Source: Nitrospira sp. (GTDB lineage: Bacteria > Nitrospirota > Nitrospiria > Nitrospirales > Nitrospiraceae). Taken from it: a stretch of DNA of 64,000 bases. Made by a program: the position numbers and the translations under genes. The notes under the pieces were generated by a model. That model searched no databases. It was not told where the DNA came from and saw only the letters and a list, made by a program, of their open reading frames with translations. Below, piece after piece: positions 16,862 to 23,965 of the stretch. The first letter of the stretch is position 1. The number at the start of each line of letters is the position of its first letter. The DNA lies in NCBI GenBank assembly GCA_030123565.1, contig CP126122.1:3672800-3736799 (forward strand), written 5' to 3'.

Positions 16862-17236
16862 TCACACGAGGGTCGTCACAAACTGTTCGAGCCGAGCCTG
16901 CTCATCGGCCTTGATCGAACCGACTTCGATGCCGAATTCCTGCCCCCGCGACCAACGCACGATCGCGCGATCGACGAAGACGGTGGGGTACTGGCCGGGA
17001 AGAAAGACACAGAGGGTGAGTACCATGCCGGGCGCGACCGGCTGTGTCCCATCCACCCGCCATCCGTTGAGCGACAGATTCCAGGCCGTGCCGGTCCCTT
17101 GGAATTCATCACTGGAGTAATACAGGGAACAACGGACGGGGAAACGGCGGAACGACCGCAGGTGAAATCTGGTGCGAGGGAGCGCGGGCGAACGATGTAG
17201 TGTGAACGAAGAGATCTCCTTGCCGCCACCGGTCAT
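16862..17236 (-). CDS. Small PilZ domain protein (copy 3)
   Basis: This encodes 124 residues. The core reads FRRFPVRCSLYYSSDE, then WNLSLNGWRVDGTQPV and LCVFLPGQYPTVFVDRAIVRWSRGQEFGIEVG. Residue for residue it is closest to copy 2 (SLYY, NGWR, VFLP.Q, V.W). The N-terminal 20 residues are unlike the other copies. The gene ends the conserved chromosomal block: 37 bases beyond its start lies the left attachment repeat of the integrated element, so any promoter lies within that short gap or in the element. Confidence 0.78.
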   Translation of the reverse strand: MTGGGKEISSFTLHRSPALPRTRFHLRSFRRFPVRCSLYYSSDEFQGTGTAWNLSLNGWRVDGTQPVAPGMVLTLCVFLPGQYPTVFVDRAIVRWSRGQEFGIEVGSIKADEQARLEQFVTTLV

Positions 17237-17273
17237 ATCTCACCCCACTCGAGCTATTCGTACACACGAGCGT

Positions 17274-17296
17274 TGGGGTGAGTGACGGGTTTCGAA
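17274..17296 (+). repeat. attL core: 23-bp copy of the tRNA-His 3' end
   Basis: All 23 bases are identical to 29214-29236. It begins TGGGGTGAGTGACGGGTTTC. The flanks differ (T before it here, A at the other copy; ATG after it here, CCC there), so the repeat boundaries are sharp. It has only the T-arm and acceptor part of the tRNA and cannot make a tRNA. Confidence 0.9.
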
Positions 17297-17463
17297 ATGC
17301 TTCCGACCCCTCGCCCCATCAAGCAAATCAACCACTTACGTCTGCAGATCGCAGCAAAAGTGAGCAAATTGTACGCGAATCCGCAACCAGCCGCAACCAG
17401 GATTCCGGCTCCCAGGAGAGCTCGATATCCGATGGTCTATCAGACAAGGAGCGGAGTTCATGA
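17275..17463 (+). other. Detached 3' coding end of the integrase gene
   Basis: Reading on from the attachment core in the same frame as the integrase gives an uninterrupted 62-codon stretch that ends at TGA 17461-17463. Its product after the shared GVSDGFR is hydrophilic and rich in Ser, Asp, Glu and Gln. If the element circularises by recombination between the 23-bp repeats, this stretch becomes fused to the integrase gene and makes a 468-residue protein instead of the 424 residues of the integrated form. It has no start signal of its own. The frame match is seen directly; the conclusion that it is the ancestral C terminus is inference. Confidence 0.7.
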
Positions 17464-17759
17464 GCCACCGGCTGGCCCTACCCGAAGAAGCATTCCTTTC
17501 TCGTCAAGGGATTGGACTGCACGGCTCAGCCACTCCGCCGTGCACCGTAATAGCCTGCCTGAACTCGATCGCCCTGCAATCCGATGCACTTGCTCGCAAC
17601 GGTCGGTGACATGCACCTGAAGGCGAAGTTTGAGGCGACGGAGCCTGTTTTGGATTTGCCCGAGAGAAGAGTGCGTCGCTAGGAGACTGTTGCACCATAT
17701 TCGGGAAAAGTGTCCAATTCTCTATAACTGGTTTACACACCAAGCCGAAAGGTACCGTC
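17464..17759. other. Left-end noncoding region of the element with an inverted repeat
   Basis: I find no clearly supported gene here. A perfect inverted repeat TGCACGGC / GCCGTGCA with an 11-base loop lies at 17518-17544. It has no T-run and could be a protein-binding site or a hairpin near the element end. A frame from 17630 to 17926 becomes protein-like only in its last third and is discussed with the terminase gene. Confidence 0.4.
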
Positions 17760-18485
17760 ATGAGCATTCCGAAAGACGTGATGGACGCCGACTCGCAGCA
17801 GCGGGGGCCGATGTCGCTGGGATTGACGTGCGTGAAGAGATCCTTGCCAACTTTATCGGAGACGCCCTCGCCGACCCCGTCTTCTCCAAACGAGTCGTCA
17901 GAAATCGAACAAAAAGGTATGGATGAGCAGCATGACGACCCTACGAGAGCCAGAACATTGACCCAGAGAGAAGAGGCTTTTTGCCTGGCCGTGGTCGAGG
18001 GCCTGCGCCCGTCTGATGCCTATCGGAAGGTGTACAAGCCCCAGAAGGCTAAGGCCAAAACGATCAACGAGAAAGCCTCGCGGCTCATGTCGAAAGGCAA
18101 GGTTCGGGCAAGGGTTGAAGCGCTTCTGAAACCGCTCGTTCAGCGAGCGCAATTGCGCCGCGAGCAATGGTTGGAACGGATCGCTCGCATGATGCTCTTC
18201 GATGTGCGGAAAATGTTCGATACACAGGGCAATCCGCTCCCGATCACCGAGCTGGGTGAGAACGAGGCCGCTGCCCTGCTGGGCTTTGAGTGTTACGAGA
18301 ACTTTGAGGGCAAGGGCGAGGCGCGGCGAGTGGTCGGGCACACGAAGAAATTCAGGCTGGCCGATCGGATTCGAGCCTTCGAACTGTACGGGAAAGCGAT
18401 GGGGTATTATGCCGACAAAATGGAAGTGGCCGGGAAGGACGGGGCGCCCATTTCCCGCAACGTGGAGTTTGTCGATCCCGCATGA
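17760..18485 (+). CDS. Phage terminase small subunit
   Basis: This encodes 241 residues from the ATG at 17760; a shorter start at 17919 with AAAAGG upstream is equally credible and gives 188 residues. From about residue 62 the sequence LTQREEAFCLAVVEGLRPSDAYRKVY shows the DNA-binding HTH of the small-terminase family. It is followed by KTINEKASRLMSKGKVRARVEALL and a helical oligomerisation part. The protein recognises phage or satellite DNA for packaging. The residues before 62 may be spurious: another frame (17630-17926, ending VREEILANFIGDALADPVF and RVVRNRTKRYG) looks more protein-like just upstream. The gene overlaps the next start by ATGA. Confidence 0.8.
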   Translation: MSIPKDVMDADSQQRGPMSLGLTCVKRSLPTLSETPSPTPSSPNESSEIEQKGMDEQHDDPTRARTLTQREEAFCLAVVEGLRPSDAYRKVYKPQKAKAKTINEKASRLMSKGKVRARVEALLKPLVQRAQLRREQWLERIARMMLFDVRKMFDTQGNPLPITELGENEAAALLGFECYENFEGKGEARRVVGHTKKFRLADRIRAFELYGKAMGYYADKMEVAGKDGAPISRNVEFVDPA

Positions 18486-18729
18486 GCACAGCCGTCGTCA
18501 CCACTCCCACCGCCGAATTTCCGCGCAAGCTGGCACTGCTGTTATCGATACGGTTCGGAAGCTCCGCTGCTTTGACCTCATGGACGATCGGAGGTTCTCG
18601 CCCCTACCCCTGTACGAGTGGGACGCGACGGGGAATTATCACCTCGATACGCCCTACGCGAACCAAGACGGGGTGGTGTATTATCGCAATGCGTGGCCCC
18701 CGACACGCTGGGGGACGACACAGCGCTAA
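18482..18729 (+). pseudogene. Stump of a terminase large-subunit gene
   Basis: The ATG at 18482 overlaps the small-subunit stop, which is where a large subunit normally starts. The first 18 codons encode AEFPRKLALLLSI, like the xFPxKLxxLF segment that opens many large terminase subunits. The expected Walker A (GGRGSGKS-type) never follows. The reading then makes no sense in this frame. Another frame gives a short sensible stretch (RRFSPLPLYEWDATGNYHLDT) ending at 18729, which may be the tail of another deleted gene. I infer a deletion joining the two ends near 18540-18590. Confidence 0.45.
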
Positions 18730-18757
18730 GGAGATGTAACGTAACCAGGAGGTTCAC

Positions 18758-19105
18758 ATGCGACGTTTATTCGCTGTCACGTTCCTGTTTTCCCTCATTG
18801 CCATGCCGGCCGCTGGGCAAGTCGTCTGTACGCAGCTGGGCGCCTTCACGGATTGCTCCGGACCAAATAACCGTAGCCAGACACAAGTAGACCTTGGGAA
18901 CCATCAAGGCGTGATCATCGGCGATCGGACGACAACGCCCTATACCATCCTCACGCCGCCAGCTCCATCGGTTGGAGTGCCGAGCCTCAAACCATTGCCG
19001 ATGCTGGAACCGTTGCCGACCTTGGGAGGTACGACGCCAGCGCCACCGAGTACGCCCCTGTTCGTGCCCGGCGCGGATGGGCCGATTCTGATGCTGGGGC
19101 AGTAG
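18758..19105 (+). CDS. Small secreted Pro-rich protein, unknown
   Basis: This encodes 115 residues with an AGGAGG ribosome binding site nine bases before ATG. A signal peptide (MRRLFAVTFLFSLIAMPAAG) is followed by two cysteines in VVCTQLGAFTDCSG and a Pro-rich, low-complexity C terminus with the near-repeat LKPLPMLEPLPTLGG. I recognise no family. Within the element it stands between packaging remnants and the toxin-antitoxin pair and is probably cargo. Confidence 0.65.
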   Translation: MRRLFAVTFLFSLIAMPAAGQVVCTQLGAFTDCSGPNNRSQTQVDLGNHQGVIIGDRTTTPYTILTPPAPSVGVPSLKPLPMLEPLPTLGGTTPAPPSTPLFVPGADGPILMLGQ

Positions 19106-19140
19106 CAAGGGATCGGCAGGGAGGCTTGCGTGCCGCCGGA

Positions 19141-19168
19141 TTGACAGGCAAAGAGACTGGCTTATACT
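19141..19168 (+). promoter_or_regulatory. Sigma-70 promoter of the DUF433/DUF5615 pair
   Basis: A perfect -35 TTGACA at 19141-19146 and a -10 TATACT at 19163-19168 are separated by 16 bases. The DUF433 gene starts 67 bases beyond the -10 with AGGAGG at 19222-19227. Confidence 0.65.
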
Positions 19169-19234
19169 GTGACTCAATTTGACTGGGTTCCAGGACCAGG
19201 CTTGTTCCGACGCTAACACACAGGAGGCACGATC

Positions 19235-19471
19235 ATGACGGGGTATGATCGGATCACGTTCGATCACCAGATTCTCGGAGGGCGAGCGTGTATTCGTGGG
19301 ATGCGGTTGAGTGTATCCTTGCTCGTGAATCTAGTGGCTAATGGCATGTCTGTTGAACAGATTTTGAAGGAATACCCGCTGCTCGAAGCAGACGATATAC
19401 GCCAAGCCCTTCAGTATGCGGCAGCGCTCACCAATGAAGAGCTCCATCCGCTTACCACAAGTCCGTTGTGA
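19235..19471 (+). CDS. DUF433 antitoxin-like protein
   Basis: This encodes 78 residues. The sequence YDRITFDHQILGGRACIRGMRLSVSLLV is the DUF433 start (P.ILGG.P.IRGTRI.V). It is followed by the HTH region MSVEQILKEYPLLEADDIRQALQYAA. Such proteins are found paired with DUF5615 PIN-like proteins and are thought to be antitoxins. The last codons overlap the start of the partner by four bases (GTGA), so translation is coupled. A strong promoter and AGGAGG site precede it. Confidence 0.88.
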   Translation: MTGYDRITFDHQILGGRACIRGMRLSVSLLVNLVANGMSVEQILKEYPLLEADDIRQALQYAAALTNEELHPLTTSPL

Positions 19472-19845
19472 AGTGTTTGGCGGATATGGGGCTGGCGCTC
19501 AGCACGGTCCAGGCCCTTCGTCAGCGCGGTCACGACATCCGGCATTTGAGCGAAGAAGGCCTTGAGCGCTTGACCGATCCGCTCATCCTCCAAAAAGCGG
19601 GACGGGAAGAGCGTCTGATTATCACGTGCGATCTCGATTTTGCCGATCTTCTGGCACTGAGTGCCCGTACCCTCCCGAGCGTGATTCTTGTCCGACTCCA
19701 GAACCAAACACCTGGCTCGGTGATCCCTCGGCTAGTGCAGGTTCTCAGTGAATGCCGCGAGGCCTTGACCGCCGGCGCAATCGTCACCATCGAAGAAACC
19801 CGGTACCGACTGCGGCGCCTTCCTATTGAGCCCAGCCCACGCTGA
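19468..19845 (+). CDS. DUF5615 PIN-like protein, probable toxin
   Basis: This encodes 125 residues and starts with GTG at 19468 inside the DUF433 gene. The usual family opening is KFLADENL; here it reads KCLADMGLALSTVQALRQRGHDIRHLSEEGL. The second acidic motif is present as IITCDLDFADLLAL, and the end as VIVTIEETRYRLRRLP-like strands. These residues form the metal site of a putative PIN-type RNase. The Asp of LAD is present, but the following Glu of the usual ADENL is replaced by Met, so activity may be altered. With DUF433 it forms a type II-like pair in the element. Confidence 0.82.
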   Translation: MKCLADMGLALSTVQALRQRGHDIRHLSEEGLERLTDPLILQKAGREERLIITCDLDFADLLALSARTLPSVILVRLQNQTPGSVIPRLVQVLSECREALTAGAIVTIEETRYRLRRLPIEPSPR

Positions 19846-19851
19846 ACCATT

Positions 19852-20230
19852 TCATCGAGGAACGGTTGGACGAAGTTCTTGATGGATTGCACCTCGCTGC
19901 GTGAGCGAGTGCAGTCCCATATTACTCCCTCCCACGAAACGCGTCAGGCCTTCCAGGTCGCTTGCGCTGATCGGAAGGACCAATGCCGAGCCCGGCATGC
20001 GGCTCGTGATGCCCTCATGCCCGACAATCTTCCCATCCTTGACGTAGAAGAAGCGCATGGTTTCAATGCGGGGGTCGCGGAAAACTTAAACGAGCGAGGC
20101 GAGATCCGCTGTCGAGGTGACGGCATAGCCGCGCAAATCGACGCGGCCCTTGATGGCTAGGTCCTTGGAGATCGCAACGGCAGGGGTACGAACTCCGGCC
20201 CGTTCCAGGCCAGCAAGTCTTTCTCCTTCT
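19852..20230 (-). pseudogene. Decayed gene with RadC/JAB-associated segment
   Basis: On the minus strand one frame reads RTPAVAISKDLAIKGRVDL, then RGYAVTSTADLASLV, a TAA at 20086-20088, and then in the same frame VFRDPRIETMRFFYVKDGK and IVGHEGITSRMPG. I recognise the second part as the FRDPR.ET.R..Y.KDG..V..E..TSRLPG segment that stands before the JAB metalloprotease motif in RadC-like domains of phage and plasmid proteins. The HNHPSG part is missing, so the gene is cut short at its 3' end and has an in-frame stop. Its 5' part may continue, after a one-base shift, into the frame at 20157-20459. Confidence 0.45.
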
Positions 20231-20459
20231 GGTCGAGCGCTTGTAATTCCTCGATGGTCCCCATAAATTCCTCCGCGATCGGATACTCGGGGCAGTTCTT
20301 GAAGCCCTCTCGCTCCTGGTCTGTCAGCAAGCTCTCTAGGTACTGTTCGAGCTCCTGCTCGCTGAGCAAGCTCATCGAGGTCACTGAGAGCCTCTCGGGC
20401 GGCTTCTCGGTTTCGTTGTTCGGGCTCTCCGAGTCGTTGTTCATACGGTGATTGATCAT
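20157..20459 (-). CDS. Hypothetical acidic protein, possibly the 5' part of the decayed gene
   Basis: This encodes 100 residues, largely acidic and helical (LLSEQELEQYLESLLTDQER, then AEEFMGTIEELQALDQKEKDLLAW). No family is recognised. The last 15 residues overlap the frame of the RadC/JAB-like remnant, and a single inserted base near 20190 would fuse the two, so this may be a broken N-terminal part and not a gene of its own. No good ribosome binding site is seen before the ATG at 20459. Confidence 0.4.
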   Translation of the reverse strand: MINHRMNNDSESPNNETEKPPERLSVTSMSLLSEQELEQYLESLLTDQEREGFKNCPEYPIAEEFMGTIEELQALDQKEKDLLAWNGPEFVPLPLRSPRT

Positions 20460-20497
20460 CTCACAGCGACTGCCTACTGACTACAGCTTCGTCGCGG

Positions 20498-22276
20498 CTA
20501 TCGGTAGCATTCCAGCAGGAGTGTAAATTTCCTGGCTGCGGCGCCGATCTCAGCAGCCCCCACCGATTGTGAGGACACGCCTGTTTCGTACTCCACACTC
20601 TGGGAGTCAAGGAACGCCTTGGCAACGGCGCTGTTGATGGCGAAGTTGATGTTCTGCGGAATATCCCCTGTCGTTTTAGCGATGGTCAGGGCATTCAGCT
20701 TGCTGACCACAACACCCACGGTATTGCCGCTCTGATCCAAGAGGGGGCCACCACTGTTGCCGGGCTGAACAGGGGCGCTGATTTGAAGAAAGCGCGTATT
20801 ATTGCCGATACCTGCCAGGGCACTCACCGTTCCGGTGGTCACCTGCGCTTCAGACGCCAACAGTCCAGGTAATGGAAATCCGACCACGATCACCCCATCT
20901 CCTGGTCGGATCGTGCGTCCCTCTCGAAAGCGAGCCATACTCGGCACGGGGTCAGACAGTTGGAGGAGCGCCAGGTCATTCTCCGCATCAGTTCCAACGA
21001 TCGTGACCTCTTTCTTGCGGCCTTCCGTCGTGGCGCGAACAGTCCCGCATTTCTCGACTACGTGATAATTGGTCATGATGTGTCCTTGCTTGCTGACGAC
21101 AAAGCCTGTGCCTGTACTAGCTGGTGCTGCCTCTTTCTTGGCATCCTCCACCTTTGAAGGTGCGCGGTCCAACATTTCTGCAAGCTGAGCCAGCATGTTT
21201 ACCGCTTTTCCGGCCTCCATACTATTGGGAAATAATGTCACGACCTGCTTGAGCACTGCGGCCGCTCCCTTGGGATCTCTCACGGCAATATAGGAGTAGC
21301 CCTTCTTCAAGAGCGCAGCTGGCACCTTTTCGCTGAGGGGGTAGTCCAGTTCGACCCTATTATAGGCCTCGATCGCGTGCTGATAGTCTTTCCGGCCGTA
21401 GTACGATTCGCCCAACCAAAACCATGCATTCGGAGCCAAGACAGAACCGGGATAGCTTGCGATGAATGCCGTAAAGCCGCGCCGAGCCCCGTCGAGATCC
21501 CCATCTTTAAACAGCGTCAAGACACGTTCATACTGCCTCCTGTCCGGTGCCTCGCTATAGTGGCTCGCCTCACCAGCAGACGCTTGGGTTCCCGTCGTCG
21601 GCTTCCACTCGCGGGCCAGTTTTTGTGCTTCTGCGTGTTGGGTCGGAGTCATAAACGTCGCTATCTCGTCACGTTTCTTCACGTACTCGCTTTTTTTTGA
21701 AGCCGCGAGATTGACCCACATGTAGGCAAGCACGTAGTCCCGAGGCACGCCTTGCCCCCGATAGTACATCGAAGCAAGATCGTACTGCGCCCCTGCATCG
21801 CCGGCCTCAGCAGCTTTCGTGAACCAGCGCACCGCTTGTTGGTAATCTTGCGGCACGCCGTCTCCGTTCTCGTACACCACGCCGAGGGTGTACTGCGCGT
21901 CCGTAAGGCCCGCGAGGGCGGCTTTGGTGTACCACTGCACGGCTTGCTGAGAGTCCTGCGGTACGCCTTGTCCGATGTTATACATCACGCCAAGATAGAA
22001 CTGCGCCCTTGTGCGGTCCGCCTCAGGGCCCGAGCCATATTTCTTCAACCAGTACGAAGTGAGAGCTACGTCGGGGACTTCAGGATTGGCCGGGCGGGCT
22101 CTTGCAAGCCATTCGTCAAATGGAGGGCTGGAAACGGTTGCGGCGTTCATAAATTTGGCAAAAGCCGTGGCATAGTCCTTACGCTCATACGCAGCCAAGC
22201 CATCTTCAAAGTCGTTTGCCCTCGCGATGGTGCTTGTGCTGAACAAGATTACCAATATCAGCAGGACTCGCGTCAT
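20498..22276 (-). CDS. Secreted Sel1/TPR protein with C-terminal trypsin-like protease
   Basis: This encodes 592 residues from ATG 22276 (GGAGG four bases upstream; an ATG at 22279 is possible). The signal peptide is MTRVLLILVILFSTSTIARA. Three Sel1 repeats cover about residues 88-195 (LGVMYNIGQGVPQDSQQAVQ type). A YbgF/CpoB-like TPR stretch follows at about 250-365. The C-terminal protease domain has the triad His405 (NYHVVE), Asp434 (ENDLALL) and Ser508 (GNSGGPLL), all intact. It should act in the periplasm, degrading or sensing proteins. It is not a phage core gene and is presumably cargo of the element. Confidence 0.85.
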   Translation of the reverse strand: MTRVLLILVILFSTSTIARANDFEDGLAAYERKDYATAFAKFMNAATVSSPPFDEWLARARPANPEVPDVALTSYWLKKYGSGPEADRTRAQFYLGVMYNIGQGVPQDSQQAVQWYTKAALAGLTDAQYTLGVVYENGDGVPQDYQQAVRWFTKAAEAGDAGAQYDLASMYYRGQGVPRDYVLAYMWVNLAASKKSEYVKKRDEIATFMTPTQHAEAQKLAREWKPTTGTQASAGEASHYSEAPDRRQYERVLTLFKDGDLDGARRGFTAFIASYPGSVLAPNAWFWLGESYYGRKDYQHAIEAYNRVELDYPLSEKVPAALLKKGYSYIAVRDPKGAAAVLKQVVTLFPNSMEAGKAVNMLAQLAEMLDRAPSKVEDAKKEAAPASTGTGFVVSKQGHIMTNYHVVEKCGTVRATTEGRKKEVTIVGTDAENDLALLQLSDPVPSMARFREGRTIRPGDGVIVVGFPLPGLLASEAQVTTGTVSALAGIGNNTRFLQISAPVQPGNSGGPLLDQSGNTVGVVVSKLNALTIAKTTGDIPQNINFAINSAVAKAFLDSQSVEYETGVSSQSVGAAEIGAAARKFTLLLECYR

Positions 22277-22422
22277 CATGCCTCCAACCATGAATTGATG
22301 GGCCGTGCGTGGGGCTAGGGACAGCAATTCTTCACCGGCAACCCCTCCTCGGTCAAGCGACATCCTGTCAGTAACCGCACGGTCACTGACAAAGAATATT
22401 TCAGTTTAGCCGTCAACGGCGC

Positions 22423-22451
22423 TTGACCTCACCAGAAATACTGCATACAAT
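22423..22451 (+). promoter_or_regulatory. Promoter of the serine recombinase gene
   Basis: TTGACC at 22423-22428 and TACAAT at 22446-22451 are separated by exactly 17 bases. An inverted repeat GCCGT-CA-ACGGC lies directly upstream at 22409-22420 and may be an operator or part of a recombinase-binding site. Confidence 0.6.
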
Positions 22452-22476
22452 ATGTACATCTGATATGAGGTAGCGC

Positions 22477-23154
22477 ATGAAAACTGTTGGCTATGCCAGA
22501 GTAAGTACCGAAGTCCAGGCGCAAGACGGGGTCTCCCTGGACGCACAGCAGGCACGAATCGAAGCCTGGAGCCTCGCGAACGGATACGAACTTGCCACTG
22601 TACATGTTGACGCAGGACTTTCTGGCGGGCGGGCCGATAACCGCCCCGCCCTGCAAGCCGCCCTGGCAGAAGCGTGCAAGCTGAAGGCCGTCCTTGTTGT
22701 TTATTCACTTTCCAGACTGGCGAGATCCACGACTGATGCGATTGCCATCAGCGAGCGGCTGGCCAAGAGCGGCGCCGACCTCGCCAGCCTGAGCGAGCGG
22801 ATCGACACGACAAGCGCCTCTGGGAAAATGGTGTTTCGCATGCTTGCGGTGTTGGCCGAATTCGAGCGCGACCAAGTGGCTGAGAGGACCAAGACCGCGC
22901 TGGCACATCTCCGCCACCAGGGCAAACGCATCAGCGGCCGCATTCCATTCGGGTACAGTCTGGCAGCAAATGGGGTGGACCTGATCCCGCATTCTAAAGA
23001 ACAGGAGGCGATTCGCTTGATGCAGGAACTGAAAACGCAAGGCTGCAGCCTGCGCGAAATCGCAGCAGCTTTGACCGAGAGAGGCATACACACCAAAACG
23101 AGGACGGCCTGGAGTCCGGAATCTATCCGAGGAATCCTCAGAAAGGTTGCATAA
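22477..23154 (+). CDS. Serine recombinase of the resolvase/invertase class
   Basis: This encodes 225 residues with GAGG before the ATG. The catalytic domain opens with VGYARVSTEVQAQDG (nucleophile Ser10) and continues with LDAQQARIEAW, VYSLSRLARS and FRMLAVLAEFERDQVAERT, all standard. The C-terminal part (about 145-225: GRIPFGYSL, LREIAAALTERGIHTK, WSPESIRGILRK) resembles the start of the Recombinase domain of large serine recombinases but stops there. It may resolve element multimers or act on its own site. A small basic protein gene overlaps its stop. Confidence 0.9.
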   Translation: MKTVGYARVSTEVQAQDGVSLDAQQARIEAWSLANGYELATVHVDAGLSGGRADNRPALQAALAEACKLKAVLVVYSLSRLARSTTDAIAISERLAKSGADLASLSERIDTTSASGKMVFRMLAVLAEFERDQVAERTKTALAHLRHQGKRISGRIPFGYSLAANGVDLIPHSKEQEAIRLMQELKTQGCSLREIAAALTERGIHTKTRTAWSPESIRGILRKVA

Positions 23155-23384
23155 TGAAGAAATCCCAGCGATTTGACCGACTCGCCGCAGCACTGAGAGA
23201 TGTGTCTCCCGATCGCCTCCGCGATGTCCTCGTAAAAGACACACCCATCACGTTTCGCGTCACACGACAAGAGCGCGATGACATGCATCGGGTGGCAAAG
23301 GCCTGCAGCCTGACATTGACGGATTACCTCATACGACTCCACTTATTTGCTTCACGCAAACTGGCCGGCAAGGAGCATGAGTGA
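23154..23384 (+). CDS. Small RHH-like DNA-binding protein
   Basis: This encodes 76 residues. The ATG overlaps the stop of the recombinase gene (TAATG), so it is coupled to it. Residues 30-66 (TPITFRVTRQERDDMHRVAK and LTLTDYLIRLHLF) have the strand-helix-helix pattern of ribbon-helix-helix proteins. It may help the recombinase bind DNA or repress the shared promoter. No named family is assigned. Confidence 0.65.
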   Translation: MKKSQRFDRLAAALRDVSPDRLRDVLVKDTPITFRVTRQERDDMHRVAKACSLTLTDYLIRLHLFASRKLAGKEHE

Positions 23385-23499
23385 ATGATGTCCTGGAGAT
23401 AGGAAGGCCGCAGCGAGCAACGACCGACCGAGGAGAGCTTTGTGAGTGGCAATTGAGTTGACCCTTAACTCCTTACAGCAACAGAAAGGATAACGACCG

Positions 23500-23859
23500 A
23501 TGGGCAAGAGAATCTCCCAGCAGCAACACTCCTATCAAATTCAGATCGACCTCAGCTGGGAACGGTTGGACGGAGAAATATGTCATGCGTCCGCGGTATG
23601 CGATGACCTACGCCATATTCGCGGCGCGGTCGGACTCCTTCTAGACCTCTGCAAAGACGGCCGCAAAATCGATCCGGTGCATCTGAGCGGCGTCTTGGGA
23701 ATGTTGGATGAAACTCTCGATGGGACGGCGGATCTGGCGAATGGACAGCGCAGATTCCTTGAGCAACTCTTGCCAACCCCTGGCTTACAGGATGGTGCTG
23801 ATGGGAGCGAGAACGCAGGATTACACCTCGTTGCTGTGGATTCGATAGGCGAAAACTAG
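23500..23859 (+). CDS. Hypothetical protein
   Basis: This encodes 119 residues with AGAAAGGA eleven bases upstream of the ATG. The composition is that of a soluble, mostly helical protein (SAVCDDLRHIRGAVGLLLDL, LSGVLGMLDETLDGTADLA). No family is recognised. It follows the recombinase operon by 115 bases and may be transcribed with it. Confidence 0.55.
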   Translation: MGKRISQQQHSYQIQIDLSWERLDGEICHASAVCDDLRHIRGAVGLLLDLCKDGRKIDPVHLSGVLGMLDETLDGTADLANGQRRFLEQLLPTPGLQDGADGSENAGLHLVAVDSIGEN

Positions 23860-23965
23860 GCCCGAAACGGGAGGCAACGGCTGGGCTTGATCACCTAGCC
23901 GGCGGGCGTTCCTGGCGCCCGTGCCTCTCATACTCATTTCCAGATTCCTACAGGAAAGGACCATT

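Noticed and set aside
17630-17926. Possible small gene before the terminase small subunit
   Set aside because: Only its last third looks protein-like and no good start site is seen; it is mentioned with the terminase gene but not listed as a gene.
19235-19845. DUF433/DUF5615 pair considered as a dedicated anti-phage defence system
   Set aside because: The sequence supports only a toxin-antitoxin type pair; a defence role would be speculation without further evidence.
23890-23935. GC-rich hairpin CGGGCG/CGCCCG after the 119-residue gene as terminator
   Set aside because: The stem is short and no T-run follows, so a terminator call is not justified.
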